Assembly (NCBI GenBank): GCA_016278265.1
Contig: JADQCE010000006.1
Coordinates: 1 to 61,925 of the forward strand
Length of the DNA stretch: 61,925 nt
Direction of reading: 5' to 3'
Source: Halothiobacillus sp.
GTDB lineage: Bacteria > Pseudomonadota > Gammaproteobacteria > Halothiobacillales > Halothiobacillaceae
In this document: in pieces, positions 47,016 through 56,720 of the stretch
Layout: every line of letters begins with the position of its first letter
Numbering within the stretch: the first letter of the stretch is position 1
Translations under genes and position numbers: made by a program
Notes under the pieces: model-generated
The model's database searches: none
Seen by the model: only the letters and a program-made list of their open reading frames with translations
Told to the model about the DNA's origin: nothing

Positions 47016-47180
47016 TCAGACCGATGGACGGCGGCCCATCACGAAGAAGACGATGGCCAGAATCAGGCCAACCACGAACAGAATCCAGGCGATTTGAGTG
47101 GCAGCGCCGGCGATGCCGCTCAGGCCGAGTACGCCAGCGATGATGCCGACGACGAGGAAAATGAGTGCCCAGGACAACAT
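47016..47180 (-). CDS. DUF1328 small membrane protein
   Basis: A 54-residue inner-membrane protein starting [19 protein letters not shown], with two transmembrane helices separated by a short SGIAGAATQ turn and ending [10 protein letters not shown]. It belongs to the DUF1328 (YtjA-like) family of very small stress-associated proteins with unknown function. The start at 47180 has a strong GGAGG; an upstream in-frame ATG at 47288 does not. Confidence 0.88.
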   Translation of the reverse strand: MLSWALIFLVVGIIAGVLGLSGIAGAATQIAWILFVVGLILAIVFFVMGRRPSV

Positions 47181-47421
47181 GATGCGACCTCCTTGGTTGC
47201 AAGACCCCGCAAGACCTGTCGGCAGGCAATGTGGGGCGAATACCGGCGTGATGCCGGCGGAAAGTGGTTTTTGCCGTGATGCGGACACGGCTTGTCACGC
47301 ACTCATTTAGATCGGCGGCCTCAGGTTAGGTTCCCGGGGCGGGTTTGCGCGCTCTCGGATCATCTGGAAACAGGCTGGGCTGCTAAGATCGCCGGCCCCA
47401 GTAATCATCGCCGGTGAGTGC

Positions 47422-48372
47422 ATGACCCAGCCGACCCCCGGTCCCGTCGAGGACCGTGAGATTCCCGAGTACGCGCCGATCGCGTTGCTGCCACTGCTCG
47501 CGCTGCTGTTGCTTGGCCTGCTGTGGGGCTACAACTGGGTGGTGATGAAGGCCGTGCTGGTGGATGTGTCGTCGGCGTGGTTTGCGGCTTTGCGTACCGT
47601 CCTGCCCGCGCTGCTGCTCATCGCGATCTTGCCGCTCGCCGGCAAGCGGTTGCGTCCGCCGCCCCTGTTTTACGTGTTACCGATCGGCCTGTTCCAGACC
47701 GCCGGCTTCGTCGGTTTCATGATGTGGGCGCTGGAGACCGGCGCGGCCGGCGAGACGGCCGTGATCGTCTTTATGATGCCGCTGTGGCTGACCTTGATGG
47801 CGCACTTTGCGTTGAAGGAGCGTGTCACGCGCATTCAATTGCTGGCGATCGGCCTTGCCGTGCCCGGACTGGTGCTGCTGATTTCCCCATGGGAGAAATC
47901 CCTGGCGTTGGGGGCGGTGTTGCTGGCCTTTGCTTCGGGCTTCGGTTGGGCGTTGGGCGCGATCTGGCAGAAGCGCTACTACCATCGCTACCAGCCGGAT
48001 CTGTTGAGCCTGACGGCCTGGCAGATGCTTTATGGTGGTCTGTTGCTGATGGCGATCGCGCTCTGGGTCGAGCCGTTTGCCGTCGAACCGACGCCCCACT
48101 TCTTCTGGTCCCTGTTCTACAACGTGGTGCTGGCGGGGGCCCTGGGCTGGTTGCTGTGGGTCTATTCCCTACATCATTTGCCGACCTGGATCGCCGGCTT
48201 CGGCGCACTGCTGGTGCCCGGCATCGGCGTGTTGAGCGCGTGGCTGGTGCTGGGTGAGACACCGGGGCCGATCAAGCAGCTCGGCATTGGCCTGATCCTG
48301 TCGGCCCTGTTGATCATCACGCTCTACCAGCGCCGTCAGCGGCGCAATGCCCGCCGGCGATCGGTGGGTTGA
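47422..48372 (+). CDS. DMT-superfamily transporter (EamA domain)
   Basis: A 316-residue inner-membrane protein with about ten transmembrane segments in two EamA repeats. LLWGYNWVVMKAVL opens the first; ASGFGWALGAIWQKRY marks the second. These carriers often export metabolites or amino acids. The C-terminus is Arg-rich and cytoplasmic. It is divergent from the DUF1328 gene. The substrate is unknown. Confidence 0.87.
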   Translation: MTQPTPGPVEDREIPEYAPIALLPLLALLLLGLLWGYNWVVMKAVLVDVSSAWFAALRTVLPALLLIAILPLAGKRLRPPPLFYVLPIGLFQTAGFVGFMMWALETGAAGETAVIVFMMPLWLTLMAHFALKERVTRIQLLAIGLAVPGLVLLISPWEKSLALGAVLLAFASGFGWALGAIWQKRYYHRYQPDLLSLTAWQMLYGGLLLMAIALWVEPFAVEPTPHFFWSLFYNVVLAGALGWLLWVYSLHHLPTWIAGFGALLVPGIGVLSAWLVLGETPGPIKQLGIGLILSALLIITLYQRRQRRNARRRSVG

Positions 48373-48469
48373 TCCTTCGACCCGGTGCGCGCTTGCCAGC
48401 TGTGCGATGCTGAGGAAAAGAGCGGCGCCGTTGCATGAAAGCGCTGCACCAACCGAGATGAGGTAATCG

Positions 48470-49213
48470 ATGGGTGAGTGGATCGAGGTGACGGTGGCGG
48501 AAAAGGTCCGCTGGAACGACGGGCTGTACTCCCTGCGTTTCCAGGCACCGCTACCGGCATTCAAGGCGGGGCAATTTGTCCGGGTCGGGCTCGATGTTGA
48601 CGGCGAGCGCATCGCGCGCCCCTACTCGTTGGTCAACGCGCCGGACGAGACACCGCACGAGATCTATTTCAATGTCGTGCCCGAGGGGCCGCTTTCCCCG
48701 CGCCTGGCCCGGTTGGAGCCCGGCGACCCCCTGTTCGTGCATTCCTCGGTCACCGGCACGATGACCATGGAGCGCACGCCCGAGCATCGCCACCTATGGC
48801 TGTTCGCCACCGGCACCGCGCTGGGGCCGTTCCTGTCGATTCTCAAGACTGATGCCCCCTGGGAGCGCGCCGAACGGGTGGTGCTGTGCCATTCGGTGCG
48901 TCGCGCGACGGATATGGCCTACGGCGAGACGATTCGTCGATTGCAGGCGCGTCACGGCGATCGATTCGACTTCGTGCCGGTGGTCACCCGGGAGGCGCAT
49001 CCGGGTGCCTTGCGCGAGCGGATCCCCGCCTTGCTGACCTCCGGCGAGATCGAGCGGCTTGTCGGGCTGTCGCTCTGCCCGGGGGACGCCCACGTCATGC
49101 TGTGCGGGAACTCAGGGATGATCGAGGAGGTCCAGCAGGTGCTCGAATCGCGCGGCCTGCGTCGTCACCGCCGCCGGGAACCGGGGCACATCACCGTCGA
49201 GAAGTATCACTGA
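48470..49213 (+). CDS. fpr: Ferredoxin/flavodoxin-NADP+ reductase
   Basis: A 247-residue FAD oxidoreductase that moves electrons between NADPH and ferredoxin/flavodoxin. [11 protein letters not shown] (the RxYS FAD motif) is followed by [12 protein letters not shown] and [17 protein letters not shown] for NADPH. The C-terminus, HITVEKYH, is like the bacterial Fpr subclass ending in VExYW. The end differs in the last residue, which may affect NADPH affinity. Length matches E. coli Fpr (248). Confidence 0.92.
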   Translation: MGEWIEVTVAEKVRWNDGLYSLRFQAPLPAFKAGQFVRVGLDVDGERIARPYSLVNAPDETPHEIYFNVVPEGPLSPRLARLEPGDPLFVHSSVTGTMTMERTPEHRHLWLFATGTALGPFLSILKTDAPWERAERVVLCHSVRRATDMAYGETIRRLQARHGDRFDFVPVVTREAHPGALRERIPALLTSGEIERLVGLSLCPGDAHVMLCGNSGMIEEVQQVLESRGLRRHRRREPGHITVEKYH

Positions 49214-49362
49214 CTCGAGGGCCCTGTTTGGATGGCCCGGGCCGCGGGGACGTCGCCCGGTCGATGCCCGCCTCGCGTCGGCTATACTGGCCCTCCGACA
49301 GTAATCGTGCTGCCCGAGTTTCGGGTGGCCAGACCTCTTGGATTCATGGAGTGGCAACCGCA

Positions 49363-49971
49363 ATGGTGCTGATGCTCGACAACTACGACTCGTTTACCTA
49401 CAACCTGGTCCAGTACCTGGGCGAGCTGGGTGAAGAGGTCTGGGTGGCGCGCAATGACCAGGTCACCATCGAGGAGATCGAGGCCCGTGCGCCGAGTCAT
49501 ATCGTCGTCTCCCCGGGGCCCTGCGATCCGGACCAGGCGGGCATCTCGCTGGAGGTGATCCGGCATTTTGCAGGCAAGCTGCCCGTGCTGGGCGTCTGTC
49601 TGGGTCACCAGGCGATCGGTCAGGTCTTCGGCGGCAAGGTGGTGCGTGCCCGTGAGGTGATGCACGGCAAGGTCTCGCCGGTCTACCACACGAGCGAGGG
49701 GGTGTTCGAGGGGTTGCCCAATCCCTTCGAGGCGACGCGCTACCACTCGCTGGTCGTCGCCCGCGAGAGCATTCCCGAGGTGCTCGAGGTGACCGCCTGG
49801 ACACAGAACGAAGATGGTTCGGTCGACGAGGTGATGGGCTTTCGCCATCGCGAGTACGCCATCGAGGGCGTTCAGTTCCACCCCGAGTCGATCCTCACCC
49901 AGCACGGCCACCAGCAACTCAAGAGCTTCCTGCGCTACCGTTCCGGCGTGCGCGAACCCGTACCGGCGTGA
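49363..49971 (+). CDS. trpG: Anthranilate/aminodeoxychorismate synthase component II
   Basis: A class I glutamine amidotransferase of 202 residues, supplying ammonia for anthranilate (tryptophan) or aminodeoxychorismate (folate) synthesis. [15 protein letters not shown] opens the protein; the nucleophile is Cys in [11 protein letters not shown], with the His-Glu dyad in QFHPESI. ATG 49363 has GGAG upstream; GTG 49351 is an alternative. trpG usually sits with trpE or trpD, but here it overlaps an MFS transporter gene by four bases. PabA and TrpG cannot be told apart by sequence alone. Confidence 0.92.
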   Translation: MVLMLDNYDSFTYNLVQYLGELGEEVWVARNDQVTIEEIEARAPSHIVVSPGPCDPDQAGISLEVIRHFAGKLPVLGVCLGHQAIGQVFGGKVVRAREVMHGKVSPVYHTSEGVFEGLPNPFEATRYHSLVVARESIPEVLEVTAWTQNEDGSVDEVMGFRHREYAIEGVQFHPESILTQHGHQQLKSFLRYRSGVREPVPA

Positions 49972-51224
49972 ACGCGCCGGCCGACGAGACCTCGGCCCGG
50001 GCGGATGACACCCCGCGGGGGCGTCGCGCCGCCGTACTGGTGCTGGTGATCGCCGGGCTGCTGATGCTCGCGCCGTTCACCGTCGATGCCTACCTGCCGT
50101 CGTTTCACGCCATGGCCGACGAGTTCGGCGTAGGTCAGGCGGCGATCCAGCAGACCCTTTCCCTGTACCTGCTCGCCTTCGGCTCGATGATGCTGTTCTA
50201 CGGACCGGCCTCCGACAGCTTCGGTCGCAAGCGCGTGATCCTGCTCGCCCTGCTGGCCTATGCCCTGATGACCGTCTTTGCCGCGCTCTCGCAGGGTATC
50301 GGCCAGCTGATTGCCGCGCGGGTGGGGCAGGGACTAGCCGCCGGTGCGGGTGTGGTGATCGGTCGGGCGCTGGTGCGCGACCTGTTTGCCGGCGCCGATG
50401 CCCAGCGGGTGATGGCGAACGTGATGCTGATATTTGCCTCGGCACCGGCGGCAGCCCCGATCATCGGTGGTTGGCTGCACGAATGGTTCGGCTGGCGCTC
50501 GGTGTTCTGGTTCCTGCTGGGTTTCTCCCTGCTGCTCGTGATCGCGATCTGGCGGTTGTTGCCGGAGACCGTGGCACAGCGCGATCGTCAATCATTCGCC
50601 CTGCGATTCGTGCTCAAGAGCTATGCGCGGGCGCTATCGCATCCGCGCTACATGCAGCTGGTCGTGGTGTTCGCGCTGTTGTTCGGGGGCATGTTCCTGT
50701 ACGTCGCGGCCGCGCCGGCCATTCTCATCGACCATCTTGGCCAGGACGAGACCGATTTCTGGAAGTTCTTCGTGCCGTTGGTGGCCGGGCTGATTCTCGG
50801 CAGCCGCCTGACCAACTGGCTCGCCGGGCGATTGAGCATGACCGCTGCGATGGCGATCGGCCTGGCAATTACCGGCATGGCGGTGATCTACAACCTGATC
50901 CAGGCCTGGGTGCAGCCGCCGGACGTCACGCATGGGCTGTGGCTGACCGTCACGCCGATCACGCTCTACGTCATGGGCATGGCGACCACCATGCCGGCGC
51001 TCAATATCACGGCGCTCGACTACTGGCCGGCGCAGCGAGGGCTCGCCTCGGCGCTGCAAGGGGCAACCCAGATGGTGTTCGCCGGGCTGGTATCCGGGTT
51101 GATGGTCGCGTGGCTGGCGGATTCCCTGTTTGCCTTGGCGGTGGGGATGGCGTGCCTATACCTCGCTGCACTGGGGCTGTGGTTGGTTTGGTATCGTTCA
51201 GCGAAGGCGAAGGTGCCCGCCTGA
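49968..51224 (+). CDS. Bcr/CflA-family MFS drug exporter
   Basis: A 418-residue inner-membrane protein with about twelve transmembrane segments. The loop 2-3 motif [16 protein letters not shown] and motif C region [11 protein letters not shown] are as in the Bcr/CflA subfamily of multidrug exporters. The GTG start at 49968 overlaps the trpG stop (GTGA). The physical coupling to an amidotransferase of chorismate metabolism is unusual. Substrate unknown. Confidence 0.9.
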   Translation: MNAPADETSARADDTPRGRRAAVLVLVIAGLLMLAPFTVDAYLPSFHAMADEFGVGQAAIQQTLSLYLLAFGSMMLFYGPASDSFGRKRVILLALLAYALMTVFAALSQGIGQLIAARVGQGLAAGAGVVIGRALVRDLFAGADAQRVMANVMLIFASAPAAAPIIGGWLHEWFGWRSVFWFLLGFSLLLVIAIWRLLPETVAQRDRQSFALRFVLKSYARALSHPRYMQLVVVFALLFGGMFLYVAAAPAILIDHLGQDETDFWKFFVPLVAGLILGSRLTNWLAGRLSMTAAMAIGLAITGMAVIYNLIQAWVQPPDVTHGLWLTVTPITLYVMGMATTMPALNITALDYWPAQRGLASALQGATQMVFAGLVSGLMVAWLADSLFALAVGMACLYLAALGLWLVWYRSAKAKVPA

Positions 51225-51229
51225 CACAA

Positions 51230-51262
51230 AAGAACGCCCGGCAAAAATGGCCGGGCGTTCTT
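51230..51262. terminator. Terminator after the MFS gene
   Basis: AAGAACGCCCGG (51230-51241) pairs with CCGGGCGTTCTT (51251-51262), a 12-13 bp stem. Because the two flanking genes converge, it can serve both strands. Confidence 0.85.
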
Positions 51263-51305
51263 GAACAGACGTCAGGCCGGTGAGATCGGCCCAAACTAGA
51301 CGGGG

Positions 51306-51716
51306 TTACATCTCCCCATTGTCCTTGTACTTCTCCTGCTCGCGCTCCTGTTCCTGCTCCTGCTCCTGCTCCTGCTCTTTATCCTTGTACTCTTTGCCGG
51401 CGTTGTCATGGCCCATGTTTCCGTCGCCCATGTTTTCCAAATGCTTCTCGGGCAAGGTGTCCTTGCCGCGTTGCGGAGCTTGCTCACCTTGCCCGGCGGG
51501 TGGCGCCATGTCGTCAGTTCGCGGCTTTTCTTCCTGAAGAGCGCCGCCCATCCCGGTGGATGGCGCAACGCCATCACCTTGCGGCTGTTCTTCCTGCGGG
51601 GCACCGGTCCCCGGGTCTTCGTCTTTGTCTTCGGCGTAGGCCGAGCCCATGCCGATCATCGTTGCCAGTGCCGTGCTGCTAAGAAGCGTCGCAATGGTTT
51701 TTGTTTTGAATTTCAT
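51306..51716 (-). CDS. Exported low-complexity protein with Glu-Gln repeat
   Basis: A 136-residue protein, not recognised. It has a clear signal peptide (1-28, ending AYA), an acidic, Pro/Gly/Gln-rich middle with repeated E(E/K)xP motifs (for example APQEEQPQGDG and ALQEEKPRTDD), then a KEQEQEQEQEQEREQEK run near 113-129 and a YKD motif on both sides. It looks intrinsically disordered and periplasmic or surface-exposed. AAGGTG precedes the start. Homologues, if any, may be fast-evolving. Confidence 0.68.
   Translation of the reverse strand: MKFKTKTIATLLSSTALATMIGMGSAYAEDKDEDPGTGAPQEEQPQGDGVAPSTGMGGALQEEKPRTDDMAPPAGQGEQAPQRGKDTLPEKHLENMGDGNMGHDNAGKEYKDKEQEQEQEQEQEREQEKYKDNGEM
51333..51374 (+). 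repeat. Hexamer tandem repeat inside the secreted protein gene
   Basis: Seven six-base units with consensus CTCCTG lie end to end, the second (CTCGCG) and fourth (TTCCTG) being imperfect. On the coding strand they encode alternating Gln and Glu. A unit gain or loss keeps the frame, so the protein length could vary between strains. Confidence 0.85.
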
Positions 51717-51977
51717 AAGACACCTTCCCTTTCTAGAGATGGAATGGTCGACGTGTTGCCGAGCAACGGGCGAAAGCGTCGTCCGCTCAAGGTTTGGTCA
51801 CCGGGCGTGTCGAGAGTTCCTGCCAAGTCGTTTTTCTCGCTCCCCTTCCGTGCTTGCGAGGAGGGGCGTGGGCACGGGATCACTGTCGGCGATGGTAGAA
51901 TCGCCGCCAACACGTTATTCAACGGGTGGGATATTTCGGTGGAACGCCGAGTCGCGCCAGCAACAAGAAGGTGAGCA
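51717..51977. other. Divergent intergenic region before yebC
   Basis: A 261-base gap between the secreted-protein gene (minus) and yebC (plus). TAGAAT at 51896-51901 may be a -10 for yebC; no clear -35 was found. No RNA gene or repeat is apparent. Confidence 0.35.
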
Positions 51978-52718
51978 ATGGCCGGTCACAGCAAGTGGGC
52001 GAACATCAAGCATCGCAAGGCCGCGCAGGACAAGAAGCGCGGCAAGCTCTGGACCAAGATCATTCGTGAGATCACGGTGGCCGCGCGCGCCGGCGGCAAT
52101 GCCGACCCGGCGGCCAACCCGCGTCTGCGCCTGGCCTGGGACAAGGCGCTGGGGGCGAACATGCCCAAGGACACCATCGAGCGTGCCGCCAAGCGCGGCG
52201 CCGGTGACCTGGAAGGGCAGGATTTCGTCGAGGTCACCTTCGAGGGCTACGGGCCAGGCGGCGTGGCGGTCTACGTCACCGGGATGACCGACAACAACAC
52301 CCGCACGGTGGCCGACGTGCGCCATGCCTTCTCCAAGAACGGCGGCAACCTCGGCACCGACGGCTCGGTGGCGTTCCTGTTCTCCCGCCTCGGCGTGCTC
52401 TACTACCCGCCGGGCAGCGACGAGGACCCGATCATGGAGGCCGCGATGGAGGCCGGTGCCGAGGACATCGAGGTGTTCGACGACAACTCGATCGAGGTGA
52501 CCACCACGCCGGAGACCTACAGCGACGTCAAGCAGGCCATGATCGATGCGGGCCTGCCGCCGGAGGAGAGCGAGGTGACCATGCGGGCCTCGACCAGTGC
52601 GCCGGTCGACGGCGAAAACGCGGAGAAGGTGATCAAGTTGATCGACATGCTCGAGGACCTCGACGACGTGCAGGAGGTCTATCACAACGGCGAGATCCCG
52701 GAAGCGGCCTATGCCTGA
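51978..52718 (+). CDS. yebC: YebC/TACO1-family translation/regulatory protein
   Basis: A 246-residue protein opening [20 protein letters not shown], with [24 protein letters not shown] and a C-terminal EVTMRAST region, matching the YebC/PmpR/TACO1 family. Members act as transcription regulators or as translation factors that relieve stalling at proline-rich stretches. Its ATG follows an AAGGTGAG ribosome-binding site, and it overlaps ruvC by eight bases. Confidence 0.96.
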   Translation: MAGHSKWANIKHRKAAQDKKRGKLWTKIIREITVAARAGGNADPAANPRLRLAWDKALGANMPKDTIERAAKRGAGDLEGQDFVEVTFEGYGPGGVAVYVTGMTDNNTRTVADVRHAFSKNGGNLGTDGSVAFLFSRLGVLYYPPGSDEDPIMEAAMEAGAEDIEVFDDNSIEVTTTPETYSDVKQAMIDAGLPPEESEVTMRASTSAPVDGENAEKVIKLIDMLEDLDDVQEVYHNGEIPEAAYA

Positions 52719-53376
52719 GTCGCCGGCAGGGAGTCGCCCCATACGACGGGTGCTCGGCATCGACCCCGGCTCGCGCGTGCTCGGGTTGGCGGTGATCGAG
52801 TTCGCCGGCGGCCAGGGCCGTTGCCTGGCGCTTGCGAGCCATTCCCTGCAGTCCCACGGTGACTTTGCCGCCCGCATGGGCGGCGTTTTCGATGTGGTCT
52901 CCGAATGGATCGAGACCCACCAGCCGAGCGAATGCGCCATCGAGCAGATCTTCATGTATCGCAGCGAATCCTCCTCGCTCAAGCTCGCCCAGGCGCGCGG
53001 CGCGGCCCTGGCCGCCGTGGTGCGTCATGGCCTGCCAGTCGAGGAATACATGCCGGCGACCGTCAAGCAGGCGGTGGTCGGCAGCGGCAAGGCCGACAAG
53101 GCGCAGGTGGCCCACATGGTCCAGCGACTGGTCGGGCTGAGCGAACTGCCGTCGACCGACGGGGCGGACGCCGCGGCGGTGGCGTTGTGCCACTGTTATC
53201 GCAGCAATGCCTTCGGTGCCGTCGGTAGCAGCGGACCGAACGGCGAGGCGCGCGAGATCCTGCGCGAGGCATCCCAACGACGCTATCGCCGCCGCAGCGA
53301 TTCGCGCGGCTGGCGCGACATGGATGCCGCCACCCTGATGGCCCGCTCGACCGGCAAGGCCGGAACCAAGAAATGA
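52711..53376 (+). CDS. ruvC: Holliday junction resolvase RuvC with C-terminal extension
   Basis: Endonuclease that cuts Holliday junctions moved by RuvAB. Catalytic acids Asp18 (GIDPGS), Glu78 (AIEQIF), Asp150 and Asp153 (DGADAAAV) are all present. At 221 residues it is longer than E. coli RuvC (173): about 12 extra residues at the N-terminus and a basic tail of about 55 residues after 165, rich in Arg and Ser (RRYRRRSD). The tail has no recognised domain. It overlaps yebC by eight bases. Confidence 0.95.
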   Translation: MPESPAGSRPIRRVLGIDPGSRVLGLAVIEFAGGQGRCLALASHSLQSHGDFAARMGGVFDVVSEWIETHQPSECAIEQIFMYRSESSSLKLAQARGAALAAVVRHGLPVEEYMPATVKQAVVGSGKADKAQVAHMVQRLVGLSELPSTDGADAAAVALCHCYRSNAFGAVGSSGPNGEAREILREASQRRYRRRSDSRGWRDMDAATLMARSTGKAGTKK

Positions 53377-53383
53377 GGTGCCC

Positions 53384-53989
53384 ATGATCGGACGACTCGC
53401 CGGACGCGTGTTGATACGCAAACCCCCGTTTCTGCTGGTGGACGTGCAGGGGATCGGCTACGAGGTCGAGGCGCCCATGTCGACCTTCTTCGCCACGCAG
53501 GGTCAGGACGACGTCATCCTGCACACCCACCTGGTGGTGCGCGAGGACGCGCAATTGCTGTACGGCTTTGCCACCATTCGTGAGCGCGACCTCTTTCGCG
53601 CCCTGATCAAGGTCTCGGGCATCGGTCCGCGCATGGCCGTCGCGGTGCTCTCGGGCATGTCCGAGGCGCAGTTCCGCGACTGCGTGCTCAACGACGACGT
53701 CACCGCGCTGACCAAGGTGCCGGGGATCGGCAAGAAGACCGCCGAGCGGCTGATCATCGAGATGCGCGACCGCCTCGACAAGCAACCGGGTGGCGGGGTG
53801 CCGGCGGTTGCCGGCGGCGAGCCGGCAGTCGCGACCCCGCGCGACGAGGCCTTGAGCGCACTCGAGGCGCTCGGCTACAAGCCGGCCGAGGCCGGCCGCA
53901 TGATCGCCCGGGCCGAGAAGGAAGGCGCCGATAACGCCGAAGCCCTGATCCGACTGGCGCTGCGGCAGACGGTCAAGCCCGCCTCATGA
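53384..53989 (+). CDS. ruvA: Holliday junction branch-migration protein RuvA
   Basis: A 201-residue junction-binding subunit. [10 protein letters not shown] is the OB-fold opening, then two helix-hairpin-helix motifs, [15 protein letters not shown] and [18 protein letters not shown] linker and a C-terminal RuvB-binding domain ([20 protein letters not shown]) follow. ATG 53384 with GAGG upstream is preferred to GTG 53378. It overlaps ruvB by four bases. Confidence 0.96.
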   Translation: MIGRLAGRVLIRKPPFLLVDVQGIGYEVEAPMSTFFATQGQDDVILHTHLVVREDAQLLYGFATIRERDLFRALIKVSGIGPRMAVAVLSGMSEAQFRDCVLNDDVTALTKVPGIGKKTAERLIIEMRDRLDKQPGGGVPAVAGGEPAVATPRDEALSALEALGYKPAEAGRMIARAEKEGADNAEALIRLALRQTVKPAS

Positions 53990-55053
53990 GTGCCCCCATG
54001 GAAGACGCCCGCTTCGTCAGCTCCGAACACCGCCCCGACGAGGAGGCCCTCGAGCGGGCGCTACGCCCGCGTCGGCTCGCCGACTACATCGGCCAGCCGG
54101 CAGTGGTCGAGCAGATGGAGATCTTCGTGCCCGCCGCGCGCAATCGCGGCGAGCCGCTCGACCACGTCCTGATCTTCGGCCCGCCGGGGCTGGGCAAGAC
54201 CACGCTGGCGCACATCATCGCCAACGAGATGGGCGTGAGCCTCAAGCAGACCTCCGGCCCGGTGCTCGAGCGTCCGGGCGATCTCGCCGCGCTGCTGACC
54301 AACCTCGAGCCCGGCGACGTGTTGTTCATCGACGAGATACATCGCCTGTCGTCGGTGGTCGAGGAGATCCTCTACCCGGCGATGGAGGACTACCAGATCG
54401 ACATCATGATCGGCGAGGGGCCGGCGGCCCGCTCGATCAAGCTCGACCTGCCGCCGTTCACCCTGGTGGGCGCGACCACCAGGGCCGGCATGCTGACCAA
54501 CCCGCTGCGTGACCGCTTCGGCATCACCCAGCGCCTGGAGTTCTACGAGGTCGAGCACCTCGTGCACATCGTCACCCGCTCGGCGCGCCTGACCAACCTG
54601 GAGATGGACGCCGAAGGCGCCCAGGAGATTGCCGCCCGCTCGCGCGGCACGCCGCGGATCGCCAACCGGCTGCTACGGCGGGTGCGCGACTACGCCGACG
54701 TGAAGGGTAGCGGCCAGGTGGACCGGGTGATCGCCAACGCTGCCCTCGACATGCTCAAGGTCGATCAGCGTGGTTTCGACCACCAGGACCGCCGCCTGCT
54801 CGAGACGTTGCTCGACAAGTTCGACGGCGGACCGGTCGGACTGGACAACCTCGCCGCGGCGATCGGCGAATCGCGCGATACCATCGAGGACGTGCTCGAG
54901 CCGTATTTGATCCAGCAGGGCTTTCTGATCCGCACCCCGCGCGGGCGCATGGCTACCCGGCAGACCTGGGCGCACTTCGGCTACCGGCCACCCGAGCGCT
55001 GGCAAGACGAATCGACCGATCCGCTGGCGGGGGCCTCTTCCGATGACGTTTGA
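53986..55053 (+). CDS. ruvB: Holliday junction DNA helicase RuvB
   Basis: An AAA+ motor of 355 residues that drives branch migration. The N-terminal [12 protein letters not shown], Walker [12 protein letters not shown], Walker [10 protein letters not shown], the arginine finger region (LRDRFGI) and a C-terminal winged helix ([16 protein letters not shown]) are present. It follows ruvA with an ATGA overlap. The ruvCAB order after yebC is the common gammaproteobacterial arrangement. Confidence 0.97.
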   Translation: MSAPMEDARFVSSEHRPDEEALERALRPRRLADYIGQPAVVEQMEIFVPAARNRGEPLDHVLIFGPPGLGKTTLAHIIANEMGVSLKQTSGPVLERPGDLAALLTNLEPGDVLFIDEIHRLSSVVEEILYPAMEDYQIDIMIGEGPAARSIKLDLPPFTLVGATTRAGMLTNPLRDRFGITQRLEFYEVEHLVHIVTRSARLTNLEMDAEGAQEIAARSRGTPRIANRLLRRVRDYADVKGSGQVDRVIANAALDMLKVDQRGFDHQDRRLLETLLDKFDGGPVGLDNLAAAIGESRDTIEDVLEPYLIQQGFLIRTPRGRMATRQTWAHFGYRPPERWQDESTDPLAGASSDDV

Positions 55054-55101
55054 GCGGCTCGACAAACCGTCACGAGCCGCCCGAGTGCAAGGAGCCGCGC
55101 A

Positions 55102-55590
55102 GTGAGTGACGAGACATATCACACCGATAGGCGAGGAGCGAACGAGTACGCGACGCCGCAATCGGGTGGCGCAGCAGGTTTGTCGAGCCGCGATATTTTT
55201 CGTTGGCCGGTGCGCGTCTACTACGAAGACACCGACGCCGGCGGGGTGGTCTATCACGCCCGCTATCTCAACTTCTGCGAGCGGGCCCGCACCGAGTGGC
55301 TGCGCTCGCGCGGCTGGGAGCAGGACGTGCTGCGCGATCAGCACCAGGTCGTGTTCGTGGTGGCCCGGGCCTCACTTGAATATCGCCGACCAGCACGATT
55401 TAATGACTCGCTGAACGTCACCTGCGAGGTGGCGCGCCTGCGCGCGGCGGCTATTGACTTCACCCAGCGCGTGGAACATTCCGCCGATTCCACGGTCCTG
55501 TGTGGGGTGTCCGTCCGCGTGGTCTGCGTGGATGCGCAGACCTTTCGTCCCAAACCCATACCCGAGTCGATCCTGGAGTCTTTCGCGTGA
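55102..55590 (+). CDS. ybgC: Tol-Pal-associated acyl-CoA thioesterase YbgC
   Basis: A hot-dog fold thioesterase of 162 residues. The catalytic motif is YYEDTDAGGVVYHARYLNFCERART, with the aspartate in EDTDAGG. The first 30 residues are a variable extension rich in Ser/Gly. It is the first gene of the tol-pal operon and overlaps tolQ (GTGA). Confidence 0.93.
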   Translation: MSDETYHTDRRGANEYATPQSGGAAGLSSRDIFRWPVRVYYEDTDAGGVVYHARYLNFCERARTEWLRSRGWEQDVLRDQHQVVFVVARASLEYRRPARFNDSLNVTCEVARLRAAAIDFTQRVEHSADSTVLCGVSVRVVCVDAQTFRPKPIPESILESFA

Positions 55591-56264
55591 ATGCCGATCC
55601 GTCCATCGTCGAGCTGATTACCGGGGCTAGCCTGCCCGTGCAACTGGTCCTGATCATCCTGGCGCTGGCTTCGGTTGGCTCCTGGGCGTTGATCTTTCAT
55701 AAGGCCCGGGTCTACAAGCGCGCCGTCAGCGGCGTGCGGTCGTTCGAAAGCAGCTTCTGGGCCGGCGGCAGTCTCAACGAGTTCTACGACCGCATCTCCC
55801 GCGAAGCCCGTCCGCGCGAGGGCCACGAGGCCGTCTTCGAGGCCGGTTTTCGTGAATTCCAGCGCCTGCGACAGGCCGAGGATCGAGGGCACACGCAGAT
55901 CATCGATGGCGTCGAGCGCGCCATGCGAGTCGCCGAACATCGCCAGCTCGATCAGCTCGAGGAGGGCGTGCCGTTTCTCGCCACGGTCGGGTCGGTCAGT
56001 CCGTACGTTGGCCTGTTCGGCACCGTCTGGGGCATCATGAGTGCCTTCATGAACCTCGGCGCCATGCAGAGCGCCACGTTGGCGGCCGTGGCCCCGCCCA
56101 TCGCCGAGGCGCTGATCGCCACGGCGATGGGTCTGTTCGCGGCCATCCCGGCGGTCATCGCCTACAACCGCTACACGCAGCGGGTCGACTGGCTCGCCGG
56201 ACGTTACGAGAATTTCGTCGACGAATTCCTGGGGCTGCTGCAGCGGCAACTGGGGGGCAAGTAA
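55587..56264 (+). CDS. tolQ: Tol-Pal motor subunit TolQ
   Basis: Inner-membrane proton-channel subunit related to ExbB/MotA. In 225 residues it has three transmembrane helices: about 17-37, then LATVGSVSPYVGLFGTVWGI (about 130-150) and ATAMGLFAAIPAVIAYN (about 170-190). GTG 55587, inside the ybgC stop, gives the normal length; the frame is open further upstream. Confidence 0.95.
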   Translation: MNADPSIVELITGASLPVQLVLIILALASVGSWALIFHKARVYKRAVSGVRSFESSFWAGGSLNEFYDRISREARPREGHEAVFEAGFREFQRLRQAEDRGHTQIIDGVERAMRVAEHRQLDQLEEGVPFLATVGSVSPYVGLFGTVWGIMSAFMNLGAMQSATLAAVAPPIAEALIATAMGLFAAIPAVIAYNRYTQRVDWLAGRYENFVDEFLGLLQRQLGGK

Positions 56265-56267
56265 GCC

Positions 56268-56717
56268 ATGGCACGTCGCACCCGACGGGCACGGCGGATG
56301 GTTGCCGAGATCAACGTCGTTCCCTACATCGACGTGATGCTGGTGCTGCTGGTGATCTTCATGGTCACCGCGCCGATGCTGCAGCAGGGGGTCGAGGTCG
56401 AGCCGCCACAGGCCTCGGCCAGTCCGCTGGAAGACACCGACGAGCCGCCGCTGCTGATCAGCGTCAATCGTGACGGCGAGTATTTCGTCAACAAGGCCGA
56501 TAACCCCGAGGCCCCGGTCAGCTTGGTGACGATCACCGAGCTGGTGGCGGCCGCGCGTCAGGTGGATCCCGAAACCCCCATCCTGGTGAAGGGCGATCGT
56601 GCCTCGAACTACGAGAACGTCATGCGCGCCATGGTGGCCGCGCAGCAAGGCGGCGCACCCAAAGTGGGGCTGGTGACCAGTTCCGATCCGGCGGGTGATA
56701 ACGAGGGGGAACAGTAA
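56268..56717 (+). CDS. tolR: Tol-Pal motor subunit TolR
   Basis: A 149-residue inner-membrane protein with one transmembrane helix, IDVMLVLLVIFMVTAPML, that includes the proton-carrying Asp (YIDVM). The periplasmic domain is of the ExbD/TolR type. It lies three bases after tolQ. Confidence 0.95.
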   Translation: MARRTRRARRMVAEINVVPYIDVMLVLLVIFMVTAPMLQQGVEVEPPQASASPLEDTDEPPLLISVNRDGEYFVNKADNPEAPVSLVTITELVAAARQVDPETPILVKGDRASNYENVMRAMVAAQQGGAPKVGLVTSSDPAGDNEGEQ

Positions 56718-56720
56718 GCG

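Noticed and set aside
51300-51400. Possible CRISPR array at the hexamer repeats
   Set aside because: Units are 6 bases with no spacers; it is a coding microsatellite.
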